Under the pieces are notes generated by a model. It searched no databases, was not told the origin of the DNA, and saw nothing but the letters and a program-made list of their open reading frames with translations. A DNA stretch of 64,000 nt, from the NCBI GenBank assembly GCA_958299035.1, contig CATQJL010000316.1, positions 47,985,585-48,049,584 on the forward strand. The letters run 5' to 3'. Position numbers and translations under genes: made by a program. Source of the stretch: Cylicocyclus nassatus (taxonomy: Eukaryota; Nematoda; Chromadorea; Rhabditida; Strongylidae). The first letter of the stretch is position 1; every line of letters starts with the position of its first letter. Positions 13,701 to 25,507 of this stretch are shown one piece after another.

Positions 13701-16700
13701 CAAATATCCTAAGTGGGATGACCCGTCTACAGCACCTCGACCTATCCAAAAATAATATAAAAAGCCTTCATCGACTAGCATTCGGAACATTTGACGGGAC
13801 CGGAACAAGCCTGGTGCACTTGAATTTGGCTGGTAATCAGCTCAAAATCATAGCCGATCCAGGAGTTTTCCTCTATATGACTTCACTGGCATACCTGGAC
13901 CTTTCATACAATCAACTTGAAAAAATCGAGCCACAAGTGTTTGAGAAACTACCCGGATTGGAGCGCCTATATTTGCAAGTGAGATAATCAGAATCGCCTT
14001 CTAGAAAGCACACTATCTTTTTTTCAGAACAACAGACTGCGTGAAATGATTTTTGGAATGTCAAAGATGCAAAAGCTCCGTCAACTCAATCTAGATAACA
14101 ACGAAATCAAAGAGCTGCCAGACTACTTGCTCACCGCCACCCCCATCCTTGAGCACTTGTCGCTGGCAGCAAACCAAATCAGTTCGATAAATGGCAAAGT
14201 TTTCCATTCTACTACTTCCAAAGCGCTAAAATCGCTCAATCTCGGCGGAAACAAAATAGCAAACATATCGGGTAGATCGTTTGAACTTCTTGAAAATCTA
14301 CAGGTGCTAAAACTCAACAATAACCGCATCCGCAGCATAGATTCATCGGTAATGATTCACTCTTTGAGACTATGGTCATAAATCGAATTAGTTGCAGGTA
14401 TTTGCGGAATTACGAAACTTGCGGCATCTCGACCTATCCAATAATGAGATCACATGGATACATCCGCAAGCGTTCTCGAATATGCCGGCTCTTGAGACTT
14501 TGCTACTTGACAACAATCGTATAGAAGGCATCGACAGATCTGCATTTCATCGAATCAGTCGCATCGAGACACTGGACCTTAGCCATAACAAACTGAGAAA
14601 CTTCAGTTGTGAGCAGTTAGGCTCTATCCAAACTGTCTACAATCTCAATCTCGCCCATAATCAACTCGCACAGTGAGTATCCCCTCTTCAGTTTTTTTGG
14701 GCTTTGAGTACTAGCTCTATTGCCTTCCAGGATTGATCTCACGTGCATTCTACGAAGCCTGATACGCTTGGATCTAGGACACAATTTCTTGGAAACGATT
14801 AGGAAGGACATGATGGATGGTGCTGATAGACTACTGGATATCAATCTTAGCAACAACGGCATTTTGGAATTACAAGGACACACATTCTCATGTTGTCCGA
14901 GACTGACTGCTATCGACCTTTCGCACAATCACCTAAAAACGGTACAAAAAGGAACGTTTGCTGATCAGGTAATTTTCTTGACTGTTTTTATTCTCCATCA
15001 TTTAAAATATTAGGTTGATTCATAATTAATGCACGTTTTTCTCACCTCTTCTTTCAAGAGCTGGTATTTGATGTGTAATCAATTTCCTCAAAAACTTTCA
15101 AGCTATCTGAAAGAGCGCTTTTTCTAGTTTCTTATGTGGCCTTTCGCTTTCGTACATCCCCGTTCACTCCAAAGTTCTGAGCCTTCAAATAAAAGACACT
15201 AAATCCCAAAATTTTTGCTTTTCACACTTTTTGCCCTAAATCCATGAGGAATAGGCGGATTAATTATGGAAAATATGCATATGGATTAGGAGACTTTGTG
15301 CTACAAGATGCTATTTGAACAAAATACTCCAAGAATTCTGAACCGAGAAATTCAGTTGCAAACTTTAATGATCATCGCGGCCCTTCCGTGCCATAAAAAA
15401 CCTTGAAGCAAAAGGCGATTGCAGGTCTTTTGCACTATTCAGCAAGGGTAGACCTAGTTCATTTGATGGTAGAAAAGCGCTAGGGTTTTCTCACTTTCCA
15501 GTGGAGAAAAATGAAATAATTTCAAAAATGACCAATTTTTGAACCCGCCGAGATGCCAGAAAAAAGTGAGTACTTTAGACTTTTTCGCGATATTTTCTTT
15601 CAAATTTTTTCCGTAAAATTCAAGCTTGGCACTACTGCTCAAGAGACCTTTGGCTACACGATGAGCGAAATCTGCTTTATCCTACTTCGTTTGAACATAA
15701 GTTATGCTCTCTCAAAGTAGAGGCTTCTGAAAAAAAGTTGTTGGTAAACATCAGGCTAGAAAATCTTTTTGTGATAGATACAGTCACGCAAAAGTACGTG
15801 TTTTATAGCCACTGACTTGATGGTTACAGCAGTTTTTATTGCGTCCAGAAATGTCTTTTCAAAAAAGAATCAGCTTTGTTGAAAGTTGAAGTATAGAAAA
15901 CGTGCATTAATTATGAATCAACCTAATACAAAAAAAATCTGCTGGCTGAAGTATTTTCAAAGGCCAAGGCCTGCCTCTGTCAAAAAAAAATTTTTTTTTA
16001 TATTTCAAAATAATCTTTGACCCTTGCTCCGCTGTGATTCATGTATGAAAGGCAGTCTTGATTCGAGACTAACAAGCCAGAAACATCCCTTTTGATTATT
16101 TCGTGACGCACTTTCCTCCGTTTGCCATCCATTTTCTTTCAAAAGTTATACCGTAAGATCTTTCTCAAAACTTAAGTTATCAAAGTCTTGACATTCATTT
16201 TGAGCAGAAGATTCCCCGTACAAATGGCATTTTTTAGTGAAAGAAAAATGATTTAAATAGTTACGGAAGTAACCTGTGTTGTAAAAAGTATACTTGATCG
16301 TATCCCTCAAAAAACTCACAGAGTTTTTCAGTATTCACAGACAAAAACAACGGGGCTTGCTATCGCTTACGCAAACCAGAAGGAGTTTCAAGACCATTTT
16401 CGCAAGGGGCTGGGGAGGGGATGGGGGACTATCGTTGTGCTCCAAAACCTACAAACACTACTCTGCTTTCCAGTGGCGGACCGAGGTGGGGGTGACGAAA
16501 TTTTTTGAAAGTTGCTTACATGGCTTATGAAATTGTGTGAATTGTTTATATTTGTGAATAATCAAAATATAATAAGAATATAATACAATAAGAAGCCTGA
16601 TTAAAAAAATGGCTGTCGCCAAGTCCCATTTCTGATATTTTGGGATTGTGGGCCCACAAAAATTTCGGGGAGCCTTTCAAAAGAAATTTGGGACTTTCAT

Positions 16701-19700
16701 TCGAAAAAAAAATATCTATCGCCCCCTCCCATTCCCCCGAACGGAAATTCTGGGACCGCCACCGTTACATTCTTATTATAGGAACTATTGACACGCCTGG
16801 ACCTAAGCTACAACGTCCTACAAACATTTCAACGTGGATGTTTTGGGAAGAATAACATCCTCCAACTCAATGTAGCCTCCAACGAGATTGCAAAAGTTCC
16901 CATAGAAGCCCTGCAGTCTACAACATGCATCTCATCTCTTAATTTGGACAAAAATCAAATCCGAGTACTAGAAACGTCACAGTTCTTTGGACTACATAAT
17001 CTAACCAGACTGGTGATCTCACGAAATCTTGTTGAAGCTATTGAAGACGCAGCTTTCGAACAGCTCCCAGCACTCAATTATTTGGATATCAGCAACAACC
17101 CTATAAGCACTTGGAGTCCATCTGCTTTTAGAGTAAGTTGATTAAGTTTTATCGCTACTCTTGACTATCTAGGTAATCAAGACCAGTTTAGAATATGGGT
17201 AGTTCTATAGAAAGCCTCAATCTAGCGAACACCGGATTATTTTCTATACCGAGAATGGAACACCACGCTATTCGTCACTTCAATTTGAGCATGTGAGTAT
17301 AATGAGCACTGAATTTGGAAAATTCTTCAAGTCCCAACTGATAGTACAAAGCTGCAATCACAGTGATCTCAAAGCTGCTATTCTTGCGAAACGGAAATGA
17401 AATATGAAGTACTAAGGTTGAGAAAACAATCCAAATTTGATAAAGGTCCAAAACTCCTATACAAAAAGCCACTGTTGCGATTCTTCTTGTTAAGGTTTTG
17501 GTTAGAGGATACATAATTCAGAAAACTATGTAAAAAATCCTACTTCTCACTTCCACATCTCCTTCAGATTAGTATTTTAAGACACAATGAATGATTGGGA
17601 GGATGACAGAAGATATAAATCAAACCTGAGAACATAGCTTTTTTTACAGGAACAAGATCTACGAGATAACAAGAACGGATATGAAAAGAACGGCGCAATT
17701 GATCACGTTAGATATCTCAAATAACAACCTTCAAAAGCTTGAAGATGATGTATTCGAAGATCTAGTGAATCTCAAAGAACTGAATATAAGCGGAAATCCA
17801 ATCAAATACATTGTTGGTAATCACTTTCAGCCTCTGTATGAGGTAAGGAAATGAGCCATGAGAAGATTAAAAGATAAGAGCTCCAAATGAGTTTACCCCT
17901 GTACTTTTAGCTCGAAACACTGTCGATGCATGATCTTCCATCACTGACGCAACTACCTAGTCCTTCCGAGTTTTCTTATCTTGCAAGCCTTCACAATTTA
18001 GAGGTAAAGTTGATATCTGCTTCTCATCAAAAACTACATGCACTAGTAAAGTCGCAACATTTTAGATGTACAACGTCGGGAATAGCAGTTTGAGGTGTAA
18101 TGTAACCCACATCCTGCACCACCTACCACCGTTGCAATCTCTGTACATAGAATTGCGAGATCCGATATTCGACAGCCAATTGCATGATGTCGACATGACA
18201 CACATGAGGCGATTGACAATAACCGGAAAGACTATCGCAAATGTAAGCAGAAAAATATCCAAAAAATTTCCGAAACATTGTCTGATTACAGATAAGTTCG
18301 ACAGCAGTGCACGCTTTGAGAGGTTACAAAGTGCATCTATCTGTGATCAACACTTCATTGCAAGACTTCCCCACATCCCTCTTCACCACACTAAGCGGCA
18401 TCTACTTTCTCACCTTAACTCTATCATTCAACAAAATTCGAAGCATCCAACCATTCAAAAACTCGGTTCAACCTTGGGTGAATCAACATGGTACAATACT
18501 TGAGACAATTGATCTAACCGTAAGTTCCTTACAAAACTTTTTTTCCTAAAACCACAAACGTGAATGGTTCAGGGAAATCCAATTCAGTGCGACTGTTCAA
18601 TGACGTGGTTGACCGAATGGATACGATCATCCACAAGCAACGCGCGGCAGCTTGAGCACGTCTATTGCAATAATAATGCAATACAGGAATATTCATTAGC
18701 CTACGTGTATGCAAGATATGACGTAAACTCATCTTTGTGCTCATCACAAAACGGGAGAACTGTTGATATGATTTCATTCTTTGTTTGTACATTATGGGTA
18801 CTGCTGTTTGTTTCAATATGATGTATCAACCTTATGAATAGTAACTATATTGTTTGATACCAACCATACGAAAAACGATTCAAAACGAAAAAAAAAACCA
18901 GGCTTTTCATACCTGTTCAACTTGGCCAGATCAATCCTGAACAGCGCTTCCTTGCTGTCGCATAGACTTTCCATCTTATTGAAATCCAAATCTGTGGACC
19001 CTGAAAAAACTCCCATTCGTGAAATCTCACATAATGGCAACTTACCAATGAGTTCGAGGATAGGTGCGAAAAGAATTTGCATGAATTCCAACAATTCATT
19101 AGGGCGGCAGCCACCAAGGTAACGGAAAATAGCTGCACGTCGAGACTCATACAAGTTCCGTTTTGTTTGTCCCCAAAGTTTACCATATAGTAATCTTAAG
19201 TGATTCTGTATTACGTTCTGCTATCATACTCGACGAAAGTTACCTCAAAAGAATGTGCATCACAGCACACCTATGGTCTTCGTGGATCACACTATTTCCT
19301 TCCTCTTCATTGATAGAAAACAAAACAAGCTGTTCACGGAAAGACTTCTCATCAAGGAGACGTTCGAAGTTCTCCCTTGATAAAAAATACAGTTTGGTCA
19401 AAAAGTACTAGGAATCTCAATCTCACTTGTATGGAAGCAGCGACTTGTCTTTGTATGAAAATATACAAGCAATGACTGACTTCTGCACCATGTCATTGCC
19501 AATCATCAACAGCTTAAAGATGTTCATGTCCATATGCAGTATGTAATAATTAAGACATACCTGATCATAAACCTCTCGCACTTTCGCTTCTAGGTAAACT
19601 GATTTAGCATCAGTGAATTTCGAGAAGACATCAAGTAGAGCGCACAAGGCCTAAAGGTGACCGTATAGATAGAGAATTTTATGGTTTGCGGCAAACAATC

Positions 19701-22700
19701 GGAAACTTACCTTGGTAGTGTTGATTTTTTGTTCAGTGTTCTTGTCCGGAAATTCCTCAAGCTCTTTGTTTGGAGTTTCTTGTATACGGGCAGCACTTAG
19801 ACAGCAAGATCTTATGTTTTCAACAACAAGTGGGAGATAATCTTCTCTAAAATGTAAACAATCTCTTTAGACGAGACCACTAAGAGATCAAGGTAACATA
19901 AGCATACTCATAAATCTTGAGAAGTACTGGGGATAGAATTCTAGTCCGTCGCTGTGCTAGATCCGAGATCTTGCTCATGAATTTGAAAATCTGAAAGACA
20001 AGCATTTTTTCCGAATTTGCTAAAGGGAAAGCGCACCTGAATCCGTGCTGAGTTATAGTCATATCTATTGTTACCATCACACCATTCCAAAAAAGGGCTA
20101 TCAACGGAGGAACACTCACGCTTGTGACACCCTCAAATGTCAGGCCTTGATATTGGCTTATGGATACAACAACTTCTATCTCACCCTCATTGATCTGTTC
20201 CAGTATTTCAAGTATGATCGTCCAAAATGCGTCGATCTCCATACCACGGGCGAAAGATTCCAGCAGCTCATACATGCCTGGCCAAAGTTTTGTGAACTGC
20301 ACGAAAAACTGTGCAAGGCCCACTCGCAGAATGATCTTGAAATAAAGTCAGAACATTATTAGAAAATGTTGAATTTGATTAGAAAATATATAAGACTATA
20401 CGGAAAATTTACTCACATGGTCATATTTAGTCCCCGATCCACGAGGAAGATGTTTTTTGTGTAAACCAAAATTTAACTTCCGGAACTGAAGAAGTCGGCC
20501 ACGAGAGTCAATTATATTGCAGCGTTCAGCTGCTAGCAAAATATCAAACATGCTTTCCTTGACGGCCTCAAAAAGAAAATTTTAGGTGACTTACATTATT
20601 TATATCTTCTAGTCACCTGTGAGCCATTGTCTTTCTCGTCTTGGACGCCTTCGACCTCAATTTCGAGGCAGCACAGGATGTCCAAGGCAGCACATCTTAC
20701 GGATGAATTGGGATTGAAGAAACAAGGGTGGAGAAGATTGACGACTCTAAATGATTTTAAAATTACGTGGTATAGTTGCCTTTACTGGCTCAAAACTTCT
20801 GTGGCATTTTTTTTGAACATTGCAACATTCCTGCTATCTCAACGGATCCGTTTGGTCTTGATTTGTATGGAAAGAGTGAATCATCTCATAGCAGCACGTT
20901 GAATAAGAATGTGTACGGATAAGTTTGATGAGGAGATCGGAGTGGATGAAAATTACTAGGAAATTGGTTTTCAAACTACTGTTAAGAACTGGAAGCTCGC
21001 AATATTCCCACACCGTAAACAATGACATGGTCGTTTCAAACCTCACTAAAAAGCTGTCGTCATTCGAAAGTTGCCAAATGCTGCAGACTAAACTGCAGTG
21101 CAAGCATCCTTTCAAAAAAAAATCTTAGATCATTGTCAGGCTTTAAACATGCTAGGATCCACGGTAGAAAACATCTCTATTTTCCAACTTAACTACTCTA
21201 CTCTCCTATGAAACATCAAACCAGCAGAAGTTTTTCAAACAACGACGAGTACCTAACAGAGAATACAATGTTGACGTCAAGCAAAATGGAATTTCAAATT
21301 ATTAGCCGCTACCATGAATGATCAAAACTCGTGATATGAATATGCACCCACCTATTCAAATTAACCATCTTCCTCCAACTAGGCTCAGCAGCCAGGTAAA
21401 CCCCATATGCTTGTAGAGCAGATTCGCTGCATCCTGTATTCCTGTAAAGAAATTACGGGATTCATTCTCTTTTCTCTGGAGTTTACCTCAAAAATTGTTC
21501 CAAAATAGAAAGATCAACATTCTTCAGTTGTTTCTTATCCATTTGATAGAGTGAAGAGATTGCAATATAGAGAAGTTGGGAAGCCACTAACGAAAAATCA
21601 CTACCCGATAGGAGGGTCTGGGTATATTTCAGGACCTGATCCATGCCTAGGGTAAATAAAAAATACAAGCGACAGTGTACTTTCAACAAATGAACATTAC
21701 AATAGGATTGCTAACATTAATTAGCACCAACAAAAATATCAAAAGCTCACTGCTTATTTCTGCTGAGATCCAAGGCCATACAGCAAGCACATGTCCTGCG
21801 GCAATCTTGCCCAACTCATTCAAATGACCAAGTTGTTCGAGTATATACTGCTGTATAGATTTGTGATGAAGTAAATCAAGAAACAAAACTCGTCCTAAAA
21901 AGGTGAATGAGCGAGTAAAGCTTCCTGCTAATGGTAAAGGGCTTACCTCTGCCAACAACTGCTTGAACGGGACGTCTCTTCAAGCACAACGAAGAGTACA
22001 GTTTTAGCAACCTTGGCAGCAAGGAGTGTTGCTAAAAATACCAAGGAGACCAAATATTTGAGTTACACATGAAAGAGTAGTGCAAGTTTGCCTCTTGACT
22101 CTTGCATATTACATACCTCAGCGATTATACGGTCGGAGAATTTCCCAACAACAGGTAAAATACATCTATCCGTATACACCAAGTCCAAGATGTTGTCAAA
22201 CAGATGAAAAGCCTAGATTTTTTTTCAAATCGTAACCCGAGAGAAATCAAAGAAGCATGAAACAACTGACGACGGAAAGGTCACCCCGTTTCTGACAAAT
22301 GTTAGAACATATGGAAGCAATTGCATCGCCCCATTCACTTCCATGGAACACACGTACAACGCACTAAATGGCAAGAAAAATAAAGCATGTCCTGTTATAC
22401 CAGCAGATCAAGAATAACAGTGCTCTTACCTCAAGATAAAAGTCTATGAACTCGAAGCATAGGTCAAAAAAATCACAAGCGATAGCTTTCTCAATAGCTA
22501 AGAGCAACCGCTTTCGGGATGTGAAAAGATTTGTACGTTTCCTTTGAACGAAGCAGAGTCGCAGAAGCTTTGTAGAGTATATCAGTTGTTGCATGGATGA
22601 TGATGATTCCAGAAATCTCTTTAAAAAAACGAAAGTGTACCAGGAAACAGCAATACGTGTTGTGGACTCACAATGAGAATTTCTTCAAGAAAAAGAAGCT

Positions 22701-24091
22701 CTGCTCTTGTACTGTTCTGCACGTGATGAACTATCAGTCCAACAGCTTTTTCCAAAACAATGACGCCATATTCGCGCACTTCTCCAACGGATAGTGATAA
22801 TACAGCAGAAATTATACACTCCACTTGCTTAATAAAACTCAATCATCGCCGTTTAGAAACTGAAGTTCCGAAAACACTACACACGCACCTCACTAGCAGC
22901 ACTATGGAAACCACCTCCTACACCCTTGCAGATATGGAAGAACAACTCAGCGCATCCATCGGTCAAATGGTCGTCACGAACTTTGAAAGCTTGTTCGACG
23001 GTTTGACAGCAAAGCTGTAAACAAAGCTATATAGGCAGATTCAAGAGCGTCGAACGAGTCACCTTTTTAAGATTAGAGGATTTCCTCATAACAAAAGAGA
23101 ATGCCTCTGCCGCAAATCGTCTGACATAAGGGCGACTACTGCCAAACAATGGGATAAAACGCCTAAAACAACTTTATTACTTAAGTCTGGGCTATAGACA
23201 TGTGCTGCATGCAGAAACCCAGAGCGATGTATTCCCGTAGTCCTGTACTCATGCACTTTTTGTACATAGTGAGCTTCGCGTTTTATAATGTAGCATAGGA
23301 GGTAAGTCGAAAGCGAGTTGCTAATGTAAGAAGGAAAACGAAGACAACTTACACAAATGACCGAGTGAATTGCCTCAACAAGGTTCTCCACATAACCCTG
23401 ACCATATGTGAAAGGCAATAGAATGCAGCTTCTACAGATTCAACATCTCGCTCTCCGAAATCTGAATTGCATACATAACTCACAAATCTTATGCAGTTCC
23501 AATTCCAACCGAGAATATTTGTGAGAGCTCCAAAGAAACTCCACATTATATCTCCGAAATCTTCTCGTAAATCCAGCGCCAAAGCTGACAGCAGTTCGCA
23601 AAATGCAGGCACTGATTTACATTCCTAAAATTTCCCTCTTTTTGTGTACAATACTGCTGATTACGATAGAAGTGAAAAATACAGGATCCTGCAAGCATTT
23701 CAGCAATGACTCTGCTATGCTTCTGCTATGGTGTAGGAGTTGTGCGTGAGTGCTCAGTTCGTCACTTGGTAAACTATCGACGAACGATGCTGAAGTGCTT
23801 CTCATTTATAATGGCTTCCCCATAAGAAAAACAGCTCACTGTAATCAGCTGCAAAACTTTGGTCATTCCACTTAGTCAGAGCTTCCGTAAAGAATAGCTC
23901 GCCATCTTCCCGGCGACGAACAAGCTTTCTGCTGAATTTCGCACTGTCTCCACCGATACGTTCGACAAGTTGATTGAAGGTATGGTGCTGAACAGCAAAC
24001 AAAGAATTATGTAACAATATAATATAATATATGAAATTTGTACTTTGAAGCGTTGGCGTTTGGGAGGAGGCGGTTCCTCTTGATCATCCAT
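1..24091 (-). CDS. utp20: UTP20, SSU-processome HEAT-repeat scaffold (3' end beyond window)
   Basis: UTP20 is a nucleolar, roughly 2,700-residue HEAT-repeat protein of the small-subunit processome, needed for 18S rRNA maturation. I recognise it from ordered blocks along the minus strand that follow the family from its N-terminus (TFNQLVERIGG near 23.98 kb) through FAAEAFSFVMRK (23.1 kb), DVFSKFTDAKSVYLEAK (19.6 kb), the hallmark DFFSNIIHIQ (4.7 kb) joined to LHRRQRAVHRLVEQL (3.7 kb), AVIEAFHF (3.3 kb), VHVMIYTVHTLV (1.8 kb) and SCLLLPP (0.6 kb). The exons form two blocks, 18913-24091 and 1-7717, separated by an 11.2 kb intron holding another gene. The start is MDDQEEPPPP at 24091, 11 bases after an acceptor-like CTAG, so SL trans-splicing is likely. 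In C. elegans I believe the counterpart is toe-1. I estimate that the last quarter to third of the protein lies left of base 1. Confidence 0.92.
4060..4375. repeat. Dispersed repeat family R1, copy with 'cggaccgagg' end
   Basis: This interspersed repeat recurs in the window. Shared blocks, in order, are GGCGGACCGAGG, GAAAGCTACTTACATG, a TTGTGAATATTT stretch, a G-rich GCGTGGC/ACCGCCACGCC block, a GGGAAGCATCCC-like block, and a final CGCCCCCTCCC...CCGCTG end. Related copies lie at about 1130-1285, 16470-16765, 36225-36445 and, inverted, at 35660-35790 and 51885-52200. There is no ORF, and the class is unknown. Confidence 0.55.
8231..8930. mobile_element. Mariner-type foldback MITE, 700 bp, TA target duplication
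   Basis: The element begins TTAGGTTGGCCCGAAAGTTC and ends with its reverse complement, GAACTTTCGGGCCAACCTAA, and it is flanked by TA on both sides. The arms are over 300 bp each and meet in a short centre, so almost the entire 700 bp is palindromic. The termini match the TTAGGTTG start of many mariner elements. It has no coding capacity and lies in the giant UTP20 intron, upstream of the nested LRR gene. Confidence 0.8.
11720..12010. repeat. Degenerate inverted repeat (old foldback)
   Basis: The segment near 11797 (GGACTTGCAGCCTCCTTCTT) is matched in inverse by GAAGGCGGCTGCAAGTCCTT near 11913. Weaker pairing continues outward (GTTACCAAT on both sides). The arms are diverged, which suggests an old MITE. 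It lies upstream of the LRR gene and does not look coding. Confidence 0.4.
12294..18821 (+). CDS. Chaoptin-like extracellular leucine-rich-repeat protein, probably GPI-anchored
   Basis: Sixteen exons give about 1,200 residues: 12294-12579, 12627-12812, 12861-13004, 13065-13271, 13319-13542, 13618-13978, 14028-14348, 14398-14672, 14731-14968, 16782-17132, 17192-17292, 17650-17842, 17911-18003, 18066-18242, 18292-18519 and 18573-18821. A Cys-bearing N-cap (CDCVPVDNDG, later MC) precedes dozens of LxxLxLxxNxI repeats such as LDLDGNNITSL and LDLSYNQLEKI. A C-cap follows (GNPIQCDCSMTWLTEW with later VYC and LC). The last residues, after SSQNGRTVD, are hydrophobic with no cytoplasmic tail, as in GPI-signal proteins. 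The length and all-LRR build resemble insect chaoptin, a cell-adhesion protein, but ligand and role are unknown. The exon at 12294 follows an acceptor (ttgcacctttcag), so a signal-peptide exon must lie upstream; I could not find it. The whole gene sits antisense inside a UTP20 intron. Confidence 0.88.
15010..15926. mobile_element. Second mariner-type non-autonomous element, in an LRR-gene intron
   Basis: Terminal inverted repeats TTAGGTTGATTCATAATTAA and its complement TTAATTATGAATCAACCTAA bound 917 bp, flanked by TA. It lies in intron 9 of the LRR gene, the largest intron of that gene (14969-16781). I see no transposase motif in the interior. Its first eight bases match the element at 8231, but the arms differ, so it is a separate subfamily. 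Confidence 0.72.
16470..16765 (+). repeat. Dispersed repeat family R1 copy in LRR intron 9
   Basis: It begins near CAGTGGCGGACCGAGGTGGG and runs through GAAAGTTGCTTACATG and GGGCCCACAAAAATTTCGGG to GAAATTCTGGGACCGCCACC, which lies only a few bases before the acceptor of LRR exon 10 at 16782. This is the most complete copy in the window and gives the family boundaries. Confidence 0.6.
18913..24091 (-). CDS. utp20: UTP20 N-terminal exon block
   Basis: This block encodes the first part of UTP20 in about 20 short exons. Readable exons, 5' to 3', include 24044-24091 (MDDQEEPPPPKRQRFK), about 23840-23987, 23683-23789 (SFVDSLPSDEL), 23353-23624 (LSALALDLREDFGDIMWSFF), 23063-23162 (RFIPLFGSSRPYVRRFAAEA), 22889-23014 (LFFHICKGVGGGFHSA), about 22670-22825, 22435-22590, further HEAT exons at 20.1-22.4 kb (KIAAGHVLAVWPWISAEIS near 21.8 kb; QFFVQFTKLWPGMYELLESF near 20.3 kb), 19591-19650, and finally about 18913-18998 and 19047-19170. 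The last exon ends ...LAKLN plus AG before gtatg. All exons seen are helical, HEAT-like and lack membrane segments. Some junctions, for example 22.83-22.89 kb, could not be phased by eye. On its own this block could be mistaken for a separate unknown HEAT gene. Confidence 0.9.
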
Positions 24092-24106
24092 ATATTTTGT
24101 TTCTAG

Positions 24107-25195
24107 ATCAAAATGGTGTCCCGAGAATGCTGTAGAAACAACTATGAGAAGAAAATGACCAAAGTATCAACGTAAGTAAAGTTTCAACACAACTTCTCAA
24201 TTAAACCCTTCGAAATTATAAAGGTCAAATGTTCTTATCTATGCCTAGACTTCTCGTTATAAAAAGTACGCAAGAACGAGAGTGTATGAGATGTTTATGC
24301 GCGAGCGCGACTGCTATGGAAGCACACCAAAAAATTTCTTCTTGTGAACTTGCGCATCAACATCGAAAATGAGCTGAAGCACAATTTCAATCTGTAGAGC
24401 ATCCCTCCAGCCCCCAAATTGTTCGAGTACATACTCTTCGAGCGTCATAGAAGTCCCTTCCACCGAAGTATATGGATTTGCATATAAGAACAATCACCCA
24501 AATATGTATAACGACCGTAAATGCAAATACTTAGCTTAAATGACTGAAAAGATGCTCCGTTGCATTAACAACTTCTAACCAAAAGCAAGATTCATTGCGC
24601 GCCCCAATCCATTTTTGTGCACTCTGGCAATAACTCGATCGGTCGTGGGACGATTGCCTGCTCACGGTCCAGCCACTTCAGTATTGAACTCCGATGCGAG
24701 ACGAATGAATACCTGAATTTTAAGCATCTCAGCTTCCGCGGGGATGGTTTGTGGTTTGCGGTGTTATATGATGGAAGTGACTAGGCTCATTTTGTGTTTT
24801 CGGTTTTTCTTGTGTTTCCAACTCGCTTAATAACTTATTCTACATGCATTCGGTAGTGGAATTATCACTATTCTCGGCCCTATTATGAACATCAATCTTC
24901 TTTCCTTTGCCATGTCTGCAATTTAACGATGTGGATTGCTCGGTTTCATTTTTTTGCGTCCGCTTCGTATCTAGTTTTTATCCCATCAGAACGTATATAT
25001 AGTTCAAAAATCGGGAACGGGTCATGACTCACAGTCTGAGCGAAGTGTTCGCCAAGTTTTGCAGCTCCGCAACAACCACCTCAAGAGGCTGCTCCCGTCA
25101 ACTCCCGGCGAATATTACTTATGGCATTGAACAGCACCGAAGAGTTTTTATGGGCGCAAAATTTGAGCGCGGCAAAGCTGCCGTGCACGGTGTGA
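24107..25195. other. Intergenic, 5' side of UTP20
   Basis: I see no gene here. The stretch directly upstream of the UTP20 start should contain its promoter, and with the region to 27261 it is the divergent promoter space shared with ehs-1. No clear TATA or initiator element could be named. Confidence 0.5.
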
Positions 25196-25507
25196 GGGAC
25201 CCGTCATACTTCGCCGAAAAAAGCCCAAAGAAGCCCAAAAAAGCCCAAAAGCGCCAGAAAAAGCCGGAACACTTCTCGCAGGTTTTGGCGCTAAGGCATG
25301 TGTGTTGACTTCGCAATCGAGCCTTTTTGTCATTTTTTCTGTCGTCCGCATGATAAGATAATGTCAGAATTCTACCAAAAGTTCGTTTCTACATTCGGGC
25401 TCTTTCTGGCGCTTTCGGGCTTTTTTGGGCTTTTTCAGGCTTCTTTGGGCGCTTTTGGGCTTTTTTGGGCGCTTTTTGGCTTTTTTCGGCGAAGTATGAC
25501 GGGTCCC
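25196..25507. repeat. Foldback element with AAAGCCC-rich low-complexity arms
   Basis: The outer arms are GGGACCCGTCATACTTCGCC and its complement GGCGAAGTATGACGGGTCCC. Inside each arm is a run of AAAAAAGCCCA-type units (left) mirrored by TGGGCTTTTTT-type units (right). The centre holds about 110 unique bases. The ORFs that cross it (Lys/Pro or Phe/Gly runs) are by-products of the repeat. Confidence 0.65.

Noticed and set aside
18813..24091. A separate HEAT-repeat gene (exportin- or Rif1-like) distinct from the gene at 1-7.7 kb
   Set aside because: The N-terminal motifs match UTP20 and the last exon joins the 7.7 kb exon in phase and in homologous order, so it is one gene.
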